Part shown: one piece after another, positions 47,842 to 59,000 of the stretch
How the letters are laid out: every line of letters starts with the position of its first letter
Numbering within the stretch: position 1 is the stretch's first letter
NCBI RefSeq assembly: GCF_964355755.1
Contig: NC_092673.1
Coordinates: 11,723,001-11,787,000, forward strand
Direction: 5' to 3'
From: Antedon mediterranea
Taxonomy: Eukaryota > Echinodermata > Crinoidea > Comatulida > Antedonidae
Length of the DNA: 64,000 nt
Translations under genes and position numbers: made by a program
Notes under the pieces: model-generated
Seen by the model: the letters and a program-made list of their open reading frames with translations, nothing else
Databases searched by the model: none
What the model was told of the DNA's origin: nothing

Positions 47842-49164
47842 ATGGCTTCATATCCTAAAAAACAACGCATGTCTGCAGATTCGTGTCTTGAAACGTTTAT
47901 AAGCTGGTGTGAAACAAATGGATTCAATCTGAATCGCAAAGTTAGTGTGAAAGCAGCAGCAAGGTCGGAAGATGAAGTTACTCCATGGTCTGAGAATGTA
48001 GTGGCTGAATTGGGAATGATGGCTATTGCAGACTTAGACAAGGGTGAAGAATTGTTCAGGATACCAAGAAAGTTACTTATTCATCCAAAAACATCACATA
48101 TATCGGAAACAATTGAAATAAATAAAGATAAGCTAAAAGGTGAAAGCGGTTGGGTACCCTTGTTAATTACACTGATGTTTGAATATACTTTTTCAGAATC
48201 TTCTTGGCGATCATATTTAGACCTCTGTGTTGATCACCATGTGTATAACTTGCCCATGTTTTGGTCGTTTGAACAACTTGGACAATTAAAAGGCACAGGT
48301 ATCAATGAGGAAGTTAATCGTGATCTTGAAAATATTGCAACCGAGTTCGATACAATTGTTCTTCCATTTCTTAAAGAACATTCAACAATGTTCAATACGG
48401 ATGTACATACATTTGAACTGTACAAGAAAATGGTGGCATTTGTTATGTCATATAGCTTCACAGAACCACCAAATGATGTTGATAGACCACCAACACCCCC
48501 AATGATGGTACCAATGGCTGACATATTAAACCATGTATCAAAACACAATGCTTGCTTAGAATTTGATCAAGACTGTCTTAGAATGGTAACAACTTGTAAA
48601 ATCAATGCAGGAGAGGAAGTGTATAACACATATGGGGAGCTTTCCAATTCACAGCTTCTCCACATGTATGGCTTTGCAGAAAAACCATCCGATAATGTCT
48701 TTGATGTTGTTGAGTTCACATCCGACGACTTGTTTGATCAAGCTAAATTGATGAAAGAAGTTAAAATAGAGCTATTAGATGAAAAGATGTTGCTTCTTGG
48801 GAAAGAGGAAACATTTGTTGTGGGAAATGAAGGCATATTAACAGAAGATGAAATTAACTTGAACCTTAAAGTTCTCTTTATGCCAGCAGAGGAATTTAAG
48901 AATTATAAAAGAAACAATGGTTGGATGTCTGATGATGATGAGGATATCAATTTTGATTTTGACCACTTAAAGGAACTACCAAACTTATGGAAAATCCTTT
49001 TAGCTTCTGTAGCTAAAGAGTGTTTAGCAAGATACCATAATATCCAAAATGAAGATGCTGAATTTCAAAACAATAAAATCTGTTTTGTTTATGTTGGTTA
49101 TGTGAAAGAAGGACAGATTAAATTGTTGCAAAGTTTGCTAAGTTCTCTCAATATAGGAATATAA
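47842..49164 (+). CDS. SETD6: N-lysine methyltransferase SETD6, intronless
   Basis: A 440-residue protein. SETD6 enzymes are nuclear SET-domain methyltransferases that monomethylate lysines in non-histone targets such as RelA. Start: the ATG at 47842 is directly preceded by an in-frame TAA. The domain order fits: short N-terminus with FISWCETNGF; split SET domain with ELGMMAIADLDKGEELFRIP and SGWVPLLITLMFEY; YLDLCVDHHVYNLPMFW; IVLPFLKEHSTMF; MVAFVMSYSF; MVPMADILNHVSKHNACLEF (DILNH at residues 227-231, cofactor site); EEVYNTYGELSN (residues 259-270, catalytic tyrosine region); and HMYGFAEKPSDN. A Rubisco-LSMT substrate-binding domain follows, with VLFMPAEEFKNYK. The acidic DDDEDINFDFD lies near residue 360. 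There is no intron and no stop, and the length is close to the family's. AATAAA at about 49457 is a plausible poly-A signal. Confidence 0.95.
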   Translation: MASYPKKQRMSADSCLETFISWCETNGFNLNRKVSVKAAARSEDEVTPWSENVVAELGMMAIADLDKGEELFRIPRKLLIHPKTSHISETIEINKDKLKGESGWVPLLITLMFEYTFSESSWRSYLDLCVDHHVYNLPMFWSFEQLGQLKGTGINEEVNRDLENIATEFDTIVLPFLKEHSTMFNTDVHTFELYKKMVAFVMSYSFTEPPNDVDRPPTPPMMVPMADILNHVSKHNACLEFDQDCLRMVTTCKINAGEEVYNTYGELSNSQLLHMYGFAEKPSDNVFDVVEFTSDDLFDQAKLMKEVKIELLDEKMLLLGKEETFVVGNEGILTEDEINLNLKVLFMPAEEFKNYKRNNGWMSDDDEDINFDFDHLKELPNLWKILLASVAKECLARYHNIQNEDAEFQNNKICFVYVGYVKEGQIKLLQSLLSSLNIGI

Positions 49165-49539
49165 TTTGTTCTGTGTAAGATTGTTCTAGATAAGTGTACT
49201 GTATATCAATTATAAAAAAAAACCAATCGTAGAATTGTAAGGTATATTTGTATTTAATCTAGAATGAAACAAAAATGATCATGTTACTGGAGATGTCTGA
49301 AAGGGAGCTTAAATCTTGATGATCATGTGAATGGCAAAATTACCACATTGCACTTCCGTTGCTTCCTGGTGGAAACCAAGATTTAGGTTCCTTATAAATG
49401 CAATGTTTTAGCATCCATATCATGTTCAAAGAAAAAAATTTAATGTTGATGTGTAAAATAAATGGAATATCAAAATGTTATTGCCAAATGTTCAATTTTG
49501 TCTAAACTTCAATTATTAATATGGAGCTTTCAAGACCAA

Positions 49540-50620
49540 GAACCGACGACCTAGGTAAATCCAATTGATGTTTCTTTGAGGAACCTCTATGGAACGCCTT
49601 CTTCGGCTCTTTCACCAATTTATACGGCACTTTTACCATTACGTTCGGCACTTTTACCATTTTATATGGCTCTTTCATCGTTCAGTGCTATTTGGCCCTT
49701 TTACCATTACGTTCAGTGCTTTCATCATTCGGTGCTTTTACCTTTCGGCCTTTTTACGTCTCAACAAATATGACCGATGACATCGGGTCAAATGAAAAAA
49801 ATTACATGGAGCATAGTCGAAACTTGCCCAACAAAAGTACATGCAAGTACATGAGTTCGAGGCAGGTTTGTTTCCACTAGGCAAATTTGTTGGGTCAAAA
49901 ATATTGTGCAACCAATCAAAAATGATGATTTTTCGATTCAGGCAAATATATTCTATATTTTACACATTTTCTCTCTTTCGTTGAAGGCGAATATATTCAC
50001 CCGAATCGAAAAATCTCAAGTTTTGATTGCTGAAAACACCTATTGGTGAAAACAACAATCTGGCTCGGACTTGATGTGTCGCATGGGCAAGTTCGACTTG
50101 GCTTTAATTTTTTTCCTTTGACCCGATGTCAGATGGTTACAGTTGTGGGAGGTGCTGGTCAACCCATACCCAAACCAACCAGTTTAAATTATTTTTTTTT
50201 ATTTTACATGTCTGGGGGAAAATGTGTACCAATAAAAATGAAATATCTTTTAATTTTAGGCATATTTATTTGTTGTTCTACTTGTTTTCTTCACTCTACT
50301 GTACCTCACTCACTCTCACTCGCTCAATCTTTTCATCTTAACGTGTCTTCCTCTTCTGTGCTTGACATTAAAACTGCCCTTAAGATGTAACCTATAATTT
50401 ATTACACTTATATTAATTATTATAATAACTTTTCGGTAAAAGTGTCGAACGTACTGGTAAAAGAGCTGTATAAAATGGTTAAAGAGCCAAATGGTAAAAG
50501 TGCCGAATGTAATGGTAGCGCTGTATAAAATGGTATAAAAGAGCTGTTTAAAATGGCTCTTTCACCATATGGTAAAGGGCTGAATAGTAAAAGTTCCATA
50601 AACCTCCATGGTTGGATGTT
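49540..50620. mobile_element. Second foldback element with repeat-rich arms
   Basis: The left arm (49565-49760; GGAACCTCTATGGAACG, CGGCTCTTTCACC, CGGCACTTTTACCATT repeated) pairs with the right arm (50430-50615; AATGGTAAAAGTGCCG, GGTAAAAGAGCTG, GTTCCATAAACCTCC). The arms consist of ~20-base tandem units, the same design as the foldback at 3.9-6.2 kb but unrelated in sequence. Frames at 49576-49773 and 50420-50689 are repeat translations. A smaller MITE (49783-50131) lies between the arms. Confidence 0.75.
49783..50131. mobile_element. ~350-bp MITE nested in the foldback
   Basis: GACATCGGGTCAAATGAAAA and the complement of the right end, GACATCGGGTCAAAGGAAAA, are inverted repeats followed by TCGAAACTTGCCCA/TCGAACTTGCCCA. 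A second inner pair GATTTTTCGATTC..CGAATCGAAAAATC lies at 49928-50018. No coding sequence is seen. Confidence 0.8.
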
Positions 50621-50895
50621 ATTTAGGAAGAGGGAATTACAGATAGGTGTAGGATCATATGGTAGCGTGACGATTCGGCCCTGAGACAATTCGGCACACT
50701 TATATTTATCGGCTTTGCATATGCATTTTCTTTTTTTAAATGGTCACATGATGAGATCAAAATTTGAGCATCACACTTCTGTCACTCATTCCAATAATGC
50801 AAATTAGCTTAAATATGCAAATTAGGGTAAAATTACAGGGTTACTATCCCAAAAACTACTACTTGTCAGAGAGAGTTGATTTTGTCACTGATTTA

Positions 50896-51680
50896 TTCAG
50901 AATGTATATATTTATATTTGCTTTAATGAAACAATTTACCGGAAGACCGGAAGTACAACATTTAACCCTCAACCCCATTTCTCAATGTTTGCATACATAA
51001 AGTGACTAAAATGTCTGTTGAGACTTTGTTTTGACCTCAAAGACTCAGATACAGATTCAAATAGCCAGCGTAGGACCACTTTGTAATTCCTAAAATCACA
51101 CCTTTGTCACACACCTCCAAAAGTATGCAAATTAGTAGTACAAGTTAAATAAAATAAGGGGTGAATTTACAGTTGTTGATTTTTTCAGAGCCGTATCTAT
51201 ATAAATATAATAATTCACGAATGCTAAAGATGTAAACATTTGACCCTTGACCCTATTTCCCATTGTGACTAAAATATCTGTAGAGATTTATTCAGAATGT
51301 ATATATTTATATTTGCTTTAATGAAACAATTTACCGGAAGACCGGAAGTACAACATTTAACCCTCAACCCCATTTCTCAATGTTTGCATACATAAAGTGA
51401 CTAAAATGTCTGTTGAGACTTTGTTTTGACCTCAAAGACTCAGATACAGATTCAAATAGCCAGCGTAGGACCACTTTGTAATTCCTAAAATCACACCTTT
51501 GTCACACACCTCCAAAAGTATGCAAATTAGTAGTACAAGTACAATAAGGGGTGAATTTACAGTTGTTGATTTTTTCAGAGCCGTATCTATATAAATATAA
51601 TCATTCACGAATGCTAAAGATGTAAACATTTGACCCTTGACCCTATTTCCCATTGTGACTAAAATATCTGTAGAGATTTA
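50896..51680. repeat. 395-bp near-identical tandem duplication
   Basis: Unit 1 50896-51290 and unit 2 51291-about 51680 start with TTCAGAATGTATATATTTAT and differ at only a few positions (for example an extra few bases near 51146). Each carries GACCGGAAGTACAACATTT and CCAGCGTAGGACCACTTTG. The near identity indicates a recent duplication or an assembly effect. Confidence 0.9.
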
Positions 51681-53077
51681 TTTTTTGCCTAAAATGAATG
51701 TGCAAATTATTTATATAAAGCAAATTACAGTGTTGCCATCTCGAAAAACGCTAATGATAGAAATAATGGCAAACTTGATATGAGAAAGAAGAAAAATGAG
51801 CTAAATGTCTGTATAAATTGCACTTATACGTTCAAAATGTCAGGCCTAAAAAGAATATCCCTGTCAATGCAATATGTTGTTATTGTCAATAGAATAGTAA
51901 TGCAATGTCAATCGTTAAAGCAAGGTTTAGAAATTGGACTGCATGAGTAAAATTTTTCCCCTGATACATTAACTAATAAAAGGTACAAAATATTAATTTT
52001 ACTTTTGGTCATTTTCAAACAAGATATTTAATTAGTTAGAATATAAATATACATGTTAAGAATAGAATTAAATTGTGCATAATTTCACTTCACCACAACC
52101 ATTCGTTATGTAGATATGGTAAAAAGTAAACAAAATGGTGCATTAAAGCAAATAGAAACATATACATTGTAAACAATTTAACACCAAAATTAAATCTATA
52201 TCTATATATCCACTAATTACAACGATACAGCATGTTAATATTTTTAATAGTGGCTATTTTGTTTATACTAACATCCATATTCTGATGGGCTTCAAATCAA
52301 ATTTCAGAAAGATAAAAAAAAACTACAGGCCACATTGCAACATGTAGCAATGTTAGGCCCCTTGGCTAAAATACCAACTGATAATGGTATACTCTACAAT
52401 CAATAAATACTTATTTTAGTATATCCTATCTTATTACTATAATATCAATTATTCTACAGCCCTAAAATATTACAAATCCCAAGTACTTTAAAATGTACTA
52501 TAACCTGATATTAGAAAAAATATGGTGGCCATTTTGAAATATACAGTAGCAAAACCCACTTATAATAACAATTTGGTTGGGGTTACTTAAAAAAAAATTT
52601 CATGTCATAAGACAGGATAGGATCAAAAAGTGCATGTTTTTTCGCGCTAAGAACCTACTAAGAATGAGAAAGAGATGTGGTATTTACGGTATGCCAATAA
52701 TATTTATATATTAAAATTTATTTTATAAAGTTCAATCCAATTGATCATAACTTAAATACCTGCCATTGATCTATTTTAAACTCTAAGCCATTTGTTTACA
52801 AAATGTACTTATTTACACTATAGATTTGAAGCTAAAAGTTATAGGCAAGTACGTCGTCAGAATTCACAATTCAAAGAGCATTTAAAACAAATTTATTTTA
52901 AATGTTTTTTTCATTAAGTTGTGATCATATTTAGACCAAAATTAACATTGTAGTATTTTCAGATAAATTATACATTTTTGTTTGGTTGCAAAGATTTGGC
53001 TATAAGTGTAAAGAATCTGGTTGTTGACATATTAACCCTGCAATATCTCTGGAGTGCTGTTTGTGATGTAGGTTTAC
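51681..53077. other. Non-coding stretch, nothing recognised
   Basis: AT-rich sequence downstream of the last exon of the minus-strand gene that begins at 53367. It probably contains that gene's 3' UTR. No repeat pattern or credible open frame was found. Confidence 0.4.
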
Positions 53078-56000
53078 TTATATACTTTCTTCTCTGTCAC
53101 ATTCAATTCTTGTTGCAAGACCTGACATCATTTCTAGGGATGCAGATTTAACTTGTTGATTGGCTATGAGTACCAGATCATGAGGCTTTGTTGGTTTTAT
53201 AGAGGCCATAGATTGTTGAGATACATTGGATTGTAAAGATATATTTATAGATATCATGGATTGTGACGGAAGCAGATCTAACATGCCAGATGATTCCGTT
53301 AATTGTTGTGATACTTTTGGTACACAATCAACAATCATCCACAGCTGTTGTAAGTCATAGTGTTGTCCTGTAAATAACAATTCAAAACCATATTTAGTAA
53401 TACAAAAGTAACTAAAACTCAACAATACAACCAGGATGTTTTGTTAATACAAATATGTAAAAACTAAAAATCTGTGTATTGTTTAGTATAATTCATTATT
53501 AAATTTAATTTACTATTAAACTGAGATCAACATTATTCTCTTTTCATTCATATTCTATTTGGTACTATATTTAATATCTTACTGTATACCTCTACTTAAT
53601 TTAACAATGATTTTTTTTTAAACAATTTACCATTGAGGGTTTGTATTGTCATTTTTGAGACGTCTTTGATGTAGCCTGATAGAGCACCACTAAACTTTGC
53701 CACATTCTGATCCCTATGGCAACTTTTCCAGTAGAACTGATCTGGGGCTGATTCATCCATGTCTACGGTAGATGCTAGTTCAAATTGACTATCTTGAACT
53801 TTCAGGAAGAGAAGTTGTACTGATTTAAGAACCTGTAAACAGCATTTTACCAAATCCACCTAGAAAATAATGTTAATTATAGATATTTAAGACTGCTTTG
53901 TATAGTAAATTATCTAAGCAGCAGAGCGAGTGTAGTAATTATCAACAGAAAGAAAACAATTCTCATTTACCCAAGCAAAAACAAACTTGTGTCTATCTCT
54001 AATTCTTTCAGGTTTTTCAATTATTGCGCCAGCCACCAAGCAGGCAGCACGGAATTTTGTTGAGCTCTGTTAATTACATTTGTTTGTTTAAGCACTTCAG
54101 TTGTAATTTTGCTGTTTTATATTGTGATTTTCCTAAACCTTTTGATGTACTTTATTATTGTAAGTTGATTTGTGATACTAGTTTTAACGTACTGTGCTGT
54201 ATTTATTTATTGTGTTTACCGTTTGATTCCAAACCATCTACACGCAGGCATTGGTCAAAGACTGTCACCCTTGTATTAGCATTCCAGCCAGGCATTTTTG
54301 AAACAATAGGGTGGAGGAAGAATGTGTTTTCTATCATACAACGCAAAATTTATGAGAGAGCGACTCACCGAAAAGTTATTGCTAAGGAGAATTTAAGGCT
54401 ACTGGACGATGTTTGGATTGATTTTAAATCGATTGAAGTTCTGAAAGGGAGAGGCTGTTGCACAGGCAAGAACAAAAAATGTCTTATTCCAACTATCTGT
54501 TACACCCAACTTGAGGTAAGCAACAATAGTTGTAGGCCTAGGAATAGGCATAACACTGGTACTGTGCGCAAATATAAACCGAGGACTAGGCCTAGGTACA
54601 TTATAATTCATGCACAGCCTTATAGACCCAAACAGCATTCAAAAGCCTTCTTTTACCAATTTTGTTTCTTACCTAACCATATTCGATGCTAAACAAAATG
54701 GACGAATTATCTGGAACAATCAAGACCGAGTAGGCCGATATTGCTATAGTGACTGAAACTTGGATCACCAAAAATTCTAATCCTGCGAAGTTTAATATTG
54801 ACGGTTTCAATAACTTTAATAAAAACATAAAAAAGGCGGTGGTATAATTACTATGTGAAAGAAAACATCATTGTGAAGAAACACATCGACATCATTGTTC
54901 CAGAGAATCTAGAAGTTCAATGGCTACTTATCAACCACAACCAACTACCTAGATGTGCACCTTATATTATTGTATGTGCAGTATACATACCCCCAAATTC
55001 GGAACATTGTTCATTATTGACTGATCATTTGGCTTCATTGTTAGACTTTATTCGGACTACCAAACCGCAAGATGGAATTGTTGTGTTAGGGGATTTCAAC
55101 AGAAATGACTTAAGAACTATTTTACTTGGTAACAATGTTAAACAAGTTGAATTAACTCCTACTAAAGGTGAAACAACATTAGATTTAATTATAACAAATT
55201 TGTAAAATCAATTGATTAGTCCAACCATTAAGGCTCCATTAGGGCGTAGTGAGCATAATTGCATCATTCTTAAACCCGACCCTAAATTGTACAAACCTAA
55301 CAACCATCTTACAAGCGTATCTCTAATTCTCGTCAACATCAGATTGTATAACTTTGTCATAAGATTGACCTGTAGCTGTAGATATGCAAGAAACTTTGTT
55401 ATATGACATTAGAGTCACGCACAGCGCAAGTTACGCGCGATTTTATGATATTTTATGGTTGCTCATAAATTCTGTACATAAATTAATATTTCAATGAAAC
55501 TATACGAAAGTGTATTTCATAAGATGGAGCAACTTTTGACAAGATAAATATGGCGTGCTAAGCTAAAAATTACGGGAATTTCGCGTACATTTCAGGTTAT
55601 TTTGAGCATTTCAACGTTTTCTAAATTGTTTTGCGCACGAAAGCATAGAAAAATGATTTTTGCAATTAATTTTTGTTTTTCATACATTATTTTGATAAAC
55701 TTTTATTGCAAATTAACAACGCATGTACACATTAAACTTTGTATGCTAAAGAATAGGTAATATAATGCAAATTTGTTAAAAAAATATACCTATTTTTAAT
55801 CAGTTATAGCTCTTCTGGCAGGTTACCACTATTTAAAAAATTTTATTATGGAAGCTGATGAGTTGTAGATACCAATTCATGTAAAATTTGCAGTATATAC
55901 AGTATATTTTAATCTGTTATATTACATAGCCTATGTAAATACGCGAACGTGATTGGTTGAAACTGCATCACATGACTACCGCTGCGAGGATCGTAAATCG

Positions 56001-59000
56001 TATATATCCTCGAGAACGATGATATTGACTGAGTATTTTTCGCGTAATTATCGTGTCCCTGTCATTAATCATATAAATTCTAGAGTACGATGATATTGAC
56101 TGTAAATTTCGTGTGGCAACACTCGCGTTTGCCGATAAATAAACAAAAGTCATCTACTGGGTCTTGAACTCGTGATGAAATTGTCACTCCATCACAAGAC
56201 AACGCTTCATGCGCTGCGCCACGGAACTTGCTTGAAGAAATTAATCATCTAAACTATGCATACATAGCGCCCTCATTTATTTTTAGTCCTCCCTAGATGT
56301 GAAATTGAAATTTTCATTAAATGTAATTATGTAGATAATTATCTTTTAAAATAGTTATTTTTATATGTCAATTTGATGACGTCATCATGTTAATAGTTGG
56401 ATTTAAAAGATGGATAATCACACACAGCATTAAGACACAACAATTAAAAAAAAAGATTTTTTTTCTCAAAGTGAAATCTTATGTAGGAGAATTTTACAGT
56501 AGGCGGAGGTATGCACTCTCGAAGTCCCGTTCTAGTTTAAAATTAAACAAAACTTGAAATGGGATGCTCATATAATCGATCTTGTAAGAGAGCAAACCAA
56601 AAAATGTTTATGATAAGAAAATGTAAAACTGCTGTTTTTGATAATAATTGATGTCATTTTTATATGTAATATCGTAATGTTATTGTAATAAGATGCAGCA
56701 ATTTAGCCTATGGCTGCAAATTTTATATGTTCGAAATAAAAGATACCATGATATCCTGCCAATTAAATGTAAAGTACTGTGTTTTTCTTTATAAATAAGT
56801 GACAGAACTGCCTCTACCTGCAAAAGATGCCAACTTTATAAAATCAGCTTACCTTTTTTGTGTTTTGCATTGCTGTTTGTAGATTCTGTTCACAGTTGGT
56901 AACCAGTTGTATTCCCTCTTGTATTGTACGGTCTGCAAGGGCATCAGCTCCATCCAAGATACCTTGTTTAAGGGTATAATCAATCTAATATAACAATCAA
57001 ATACAGGTTAATATTTCTTGAGTTGAAAGATTGACTGTTCTATTTAACAAAGCGGTCCAAATTGAAGATATAACCCTAAGAGCAAACCAGTTATAGACTG
57101 CACAATCTATGTGGGTTTCCCATCACGCAATATATTTTTATGTTTTATTTATTTTTATTACACCTTATTTATAGAGGGTGACCCGAAACAGCGTATGCTG
57201 ACAATCAAGAGGCCCTCTTGATGTGTGACAGTGGCTGTGTGTATACTAGTACACCGGGGTAACCCCTACTCATCTCAAAAGATGTACTAGGTTCTTTAAA
57301 GTGCACATGAAAGACCCCACCAGAACCAAGGTATTACGGTTCCACTCCCTCACTCATTGTTCAAATGGAAAAAATAATGGCAAGTTAATTAGTAAAAAGA
57401 AACTTGGCCGGGAGGTGACATTTTTCCTAAATTGAATCTAACCCTCTAAATAATCTCTCTCAACTATAAAAAAAAAAACAGATTTCAATGGGACTCAAAC
57501 AGGGCTTTAGGTCCACAATCGCGGCACACAAGCTAGCTTGCTGAAAACCTTTGATGCCTGAAACATTGAGCACTGCATCAAGTACTGTAAACAAATTTCT
57601 CAAACGTAAGTCTTATCACATGGTCTGTTTACTACAACCTACCTTTGGATTTTGTGTAATCTCTTTATTTGGATGAAGTGTTATCAATTCTGTATCTGTT
57701 GCAATAGCCAATTCTCCTATTATCCTGGCTGTAAACTTTAAAGCTTTACATATCACTTGATGGGATTCTGTAATCATGCTAGCAATGTCACCCTCACATC
57801 CCTGCCAATACAAACAAAAATAATGCAAAATGTATTATTAAGGCTTTAACTTTCTCTAATTTAACACGTATGTACTGTTTTTACAATGCAATATTGCATT
57901 TTGGCATATTATCTATATATAAATTTATGTAAGGTAATTCGGTAAAATCACTCCTTACTTCTAGAATTTTTACTCGATGGTATATAAAGTTGGTTCATAC
58001 TTTCGGTACTGATTTTATCCACCTGATGTAACCTTGTTTACTAATTAAATTGAGTTAGATAATTAGTTATTGACAATTAAAACGACTTTAGATTCAACAA
58101 TTTGCCCCGGAGGGGTGTTTTCTGATCGTGGTATTCACTGTCTAATGGATGTCCATCTTTAAAAATACCCGCACACAATAATACGAAGATGCTTTGCATT
58201 TTCCTATCTCCTCCTACGATAATGGTTTTTAATAGCTGAAAACCGGTTGAACAGCTCGAGTACAGCATCATAATGTTGAAGACAGGCTGATTTTCTTTAA
58301 AAAATACTATTTTGATAGATTTAATATACGTTTATACAAATGTATTGATTTGCGATGAATGGAACGTTCCAATCTGTATTTGCTTCAAATTCCTGAGTAA
58401 ATAGAGGGCGCAATATTTTCGACAAATGCTTAGATTAGAAATAGTGTAGGGTGTTAATCAACACTAAGAGCGGCTTTCGGATAATTTTAGATCCATGACC
58501 GATAAATGAAAATTCATTGAACTGATTATCGTAGGTTCCATCACCACCACCCCGTGCTGCCCAATCCCTGTAGTTAAATTTCCATTTCTCCTTGATTTCC
58601 TGAGTCTACATCAATTACTTGTTCTTTATGGTATCCAGTATTCGTTTTTATCTTTATTTCTGAATACTAGATGCTGAACTAATTGCTACCGTTCCTTCTT
58701 GGCATTTTCTGGATTCTCACTCCTGAGGACGAGCAAAGTATATTGATCAAAACGTCGAGAAACTCAACAGTTCTTTTCAGAACTAATACACGTGGTGTAC
58801 CGCAAACTTTATATCGACTTTCTGAATACCCCAATTAAGGGGACACTTCCATTTTTGTTTAGTGTCCCAAAAATTCCCCCGTTTGTTTGTTTGTTTTGTT
58901 TTGTTTGTTTTTTTTTATCTTTATACTGGGTGACCTCATCAGTCAAAGACTGATCTCCCAGAGGGCCCAGTTGGTGATCAGTGGCTGTGATGTACTAATA

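Noticed and set aside
49576-50689. Ser/Phe/Leu-rich short proteins near SETD6
   Set aside because: They are translations of the ~20-bp units in the foldback arms.
58077-58271. 64-residue minus-strand frame as an exon of the unidentified gene
   Set aside because: It ends in its own stop, lacks matching splice phases, and the adjacent exons at 57801 and 61565 already join in phase.
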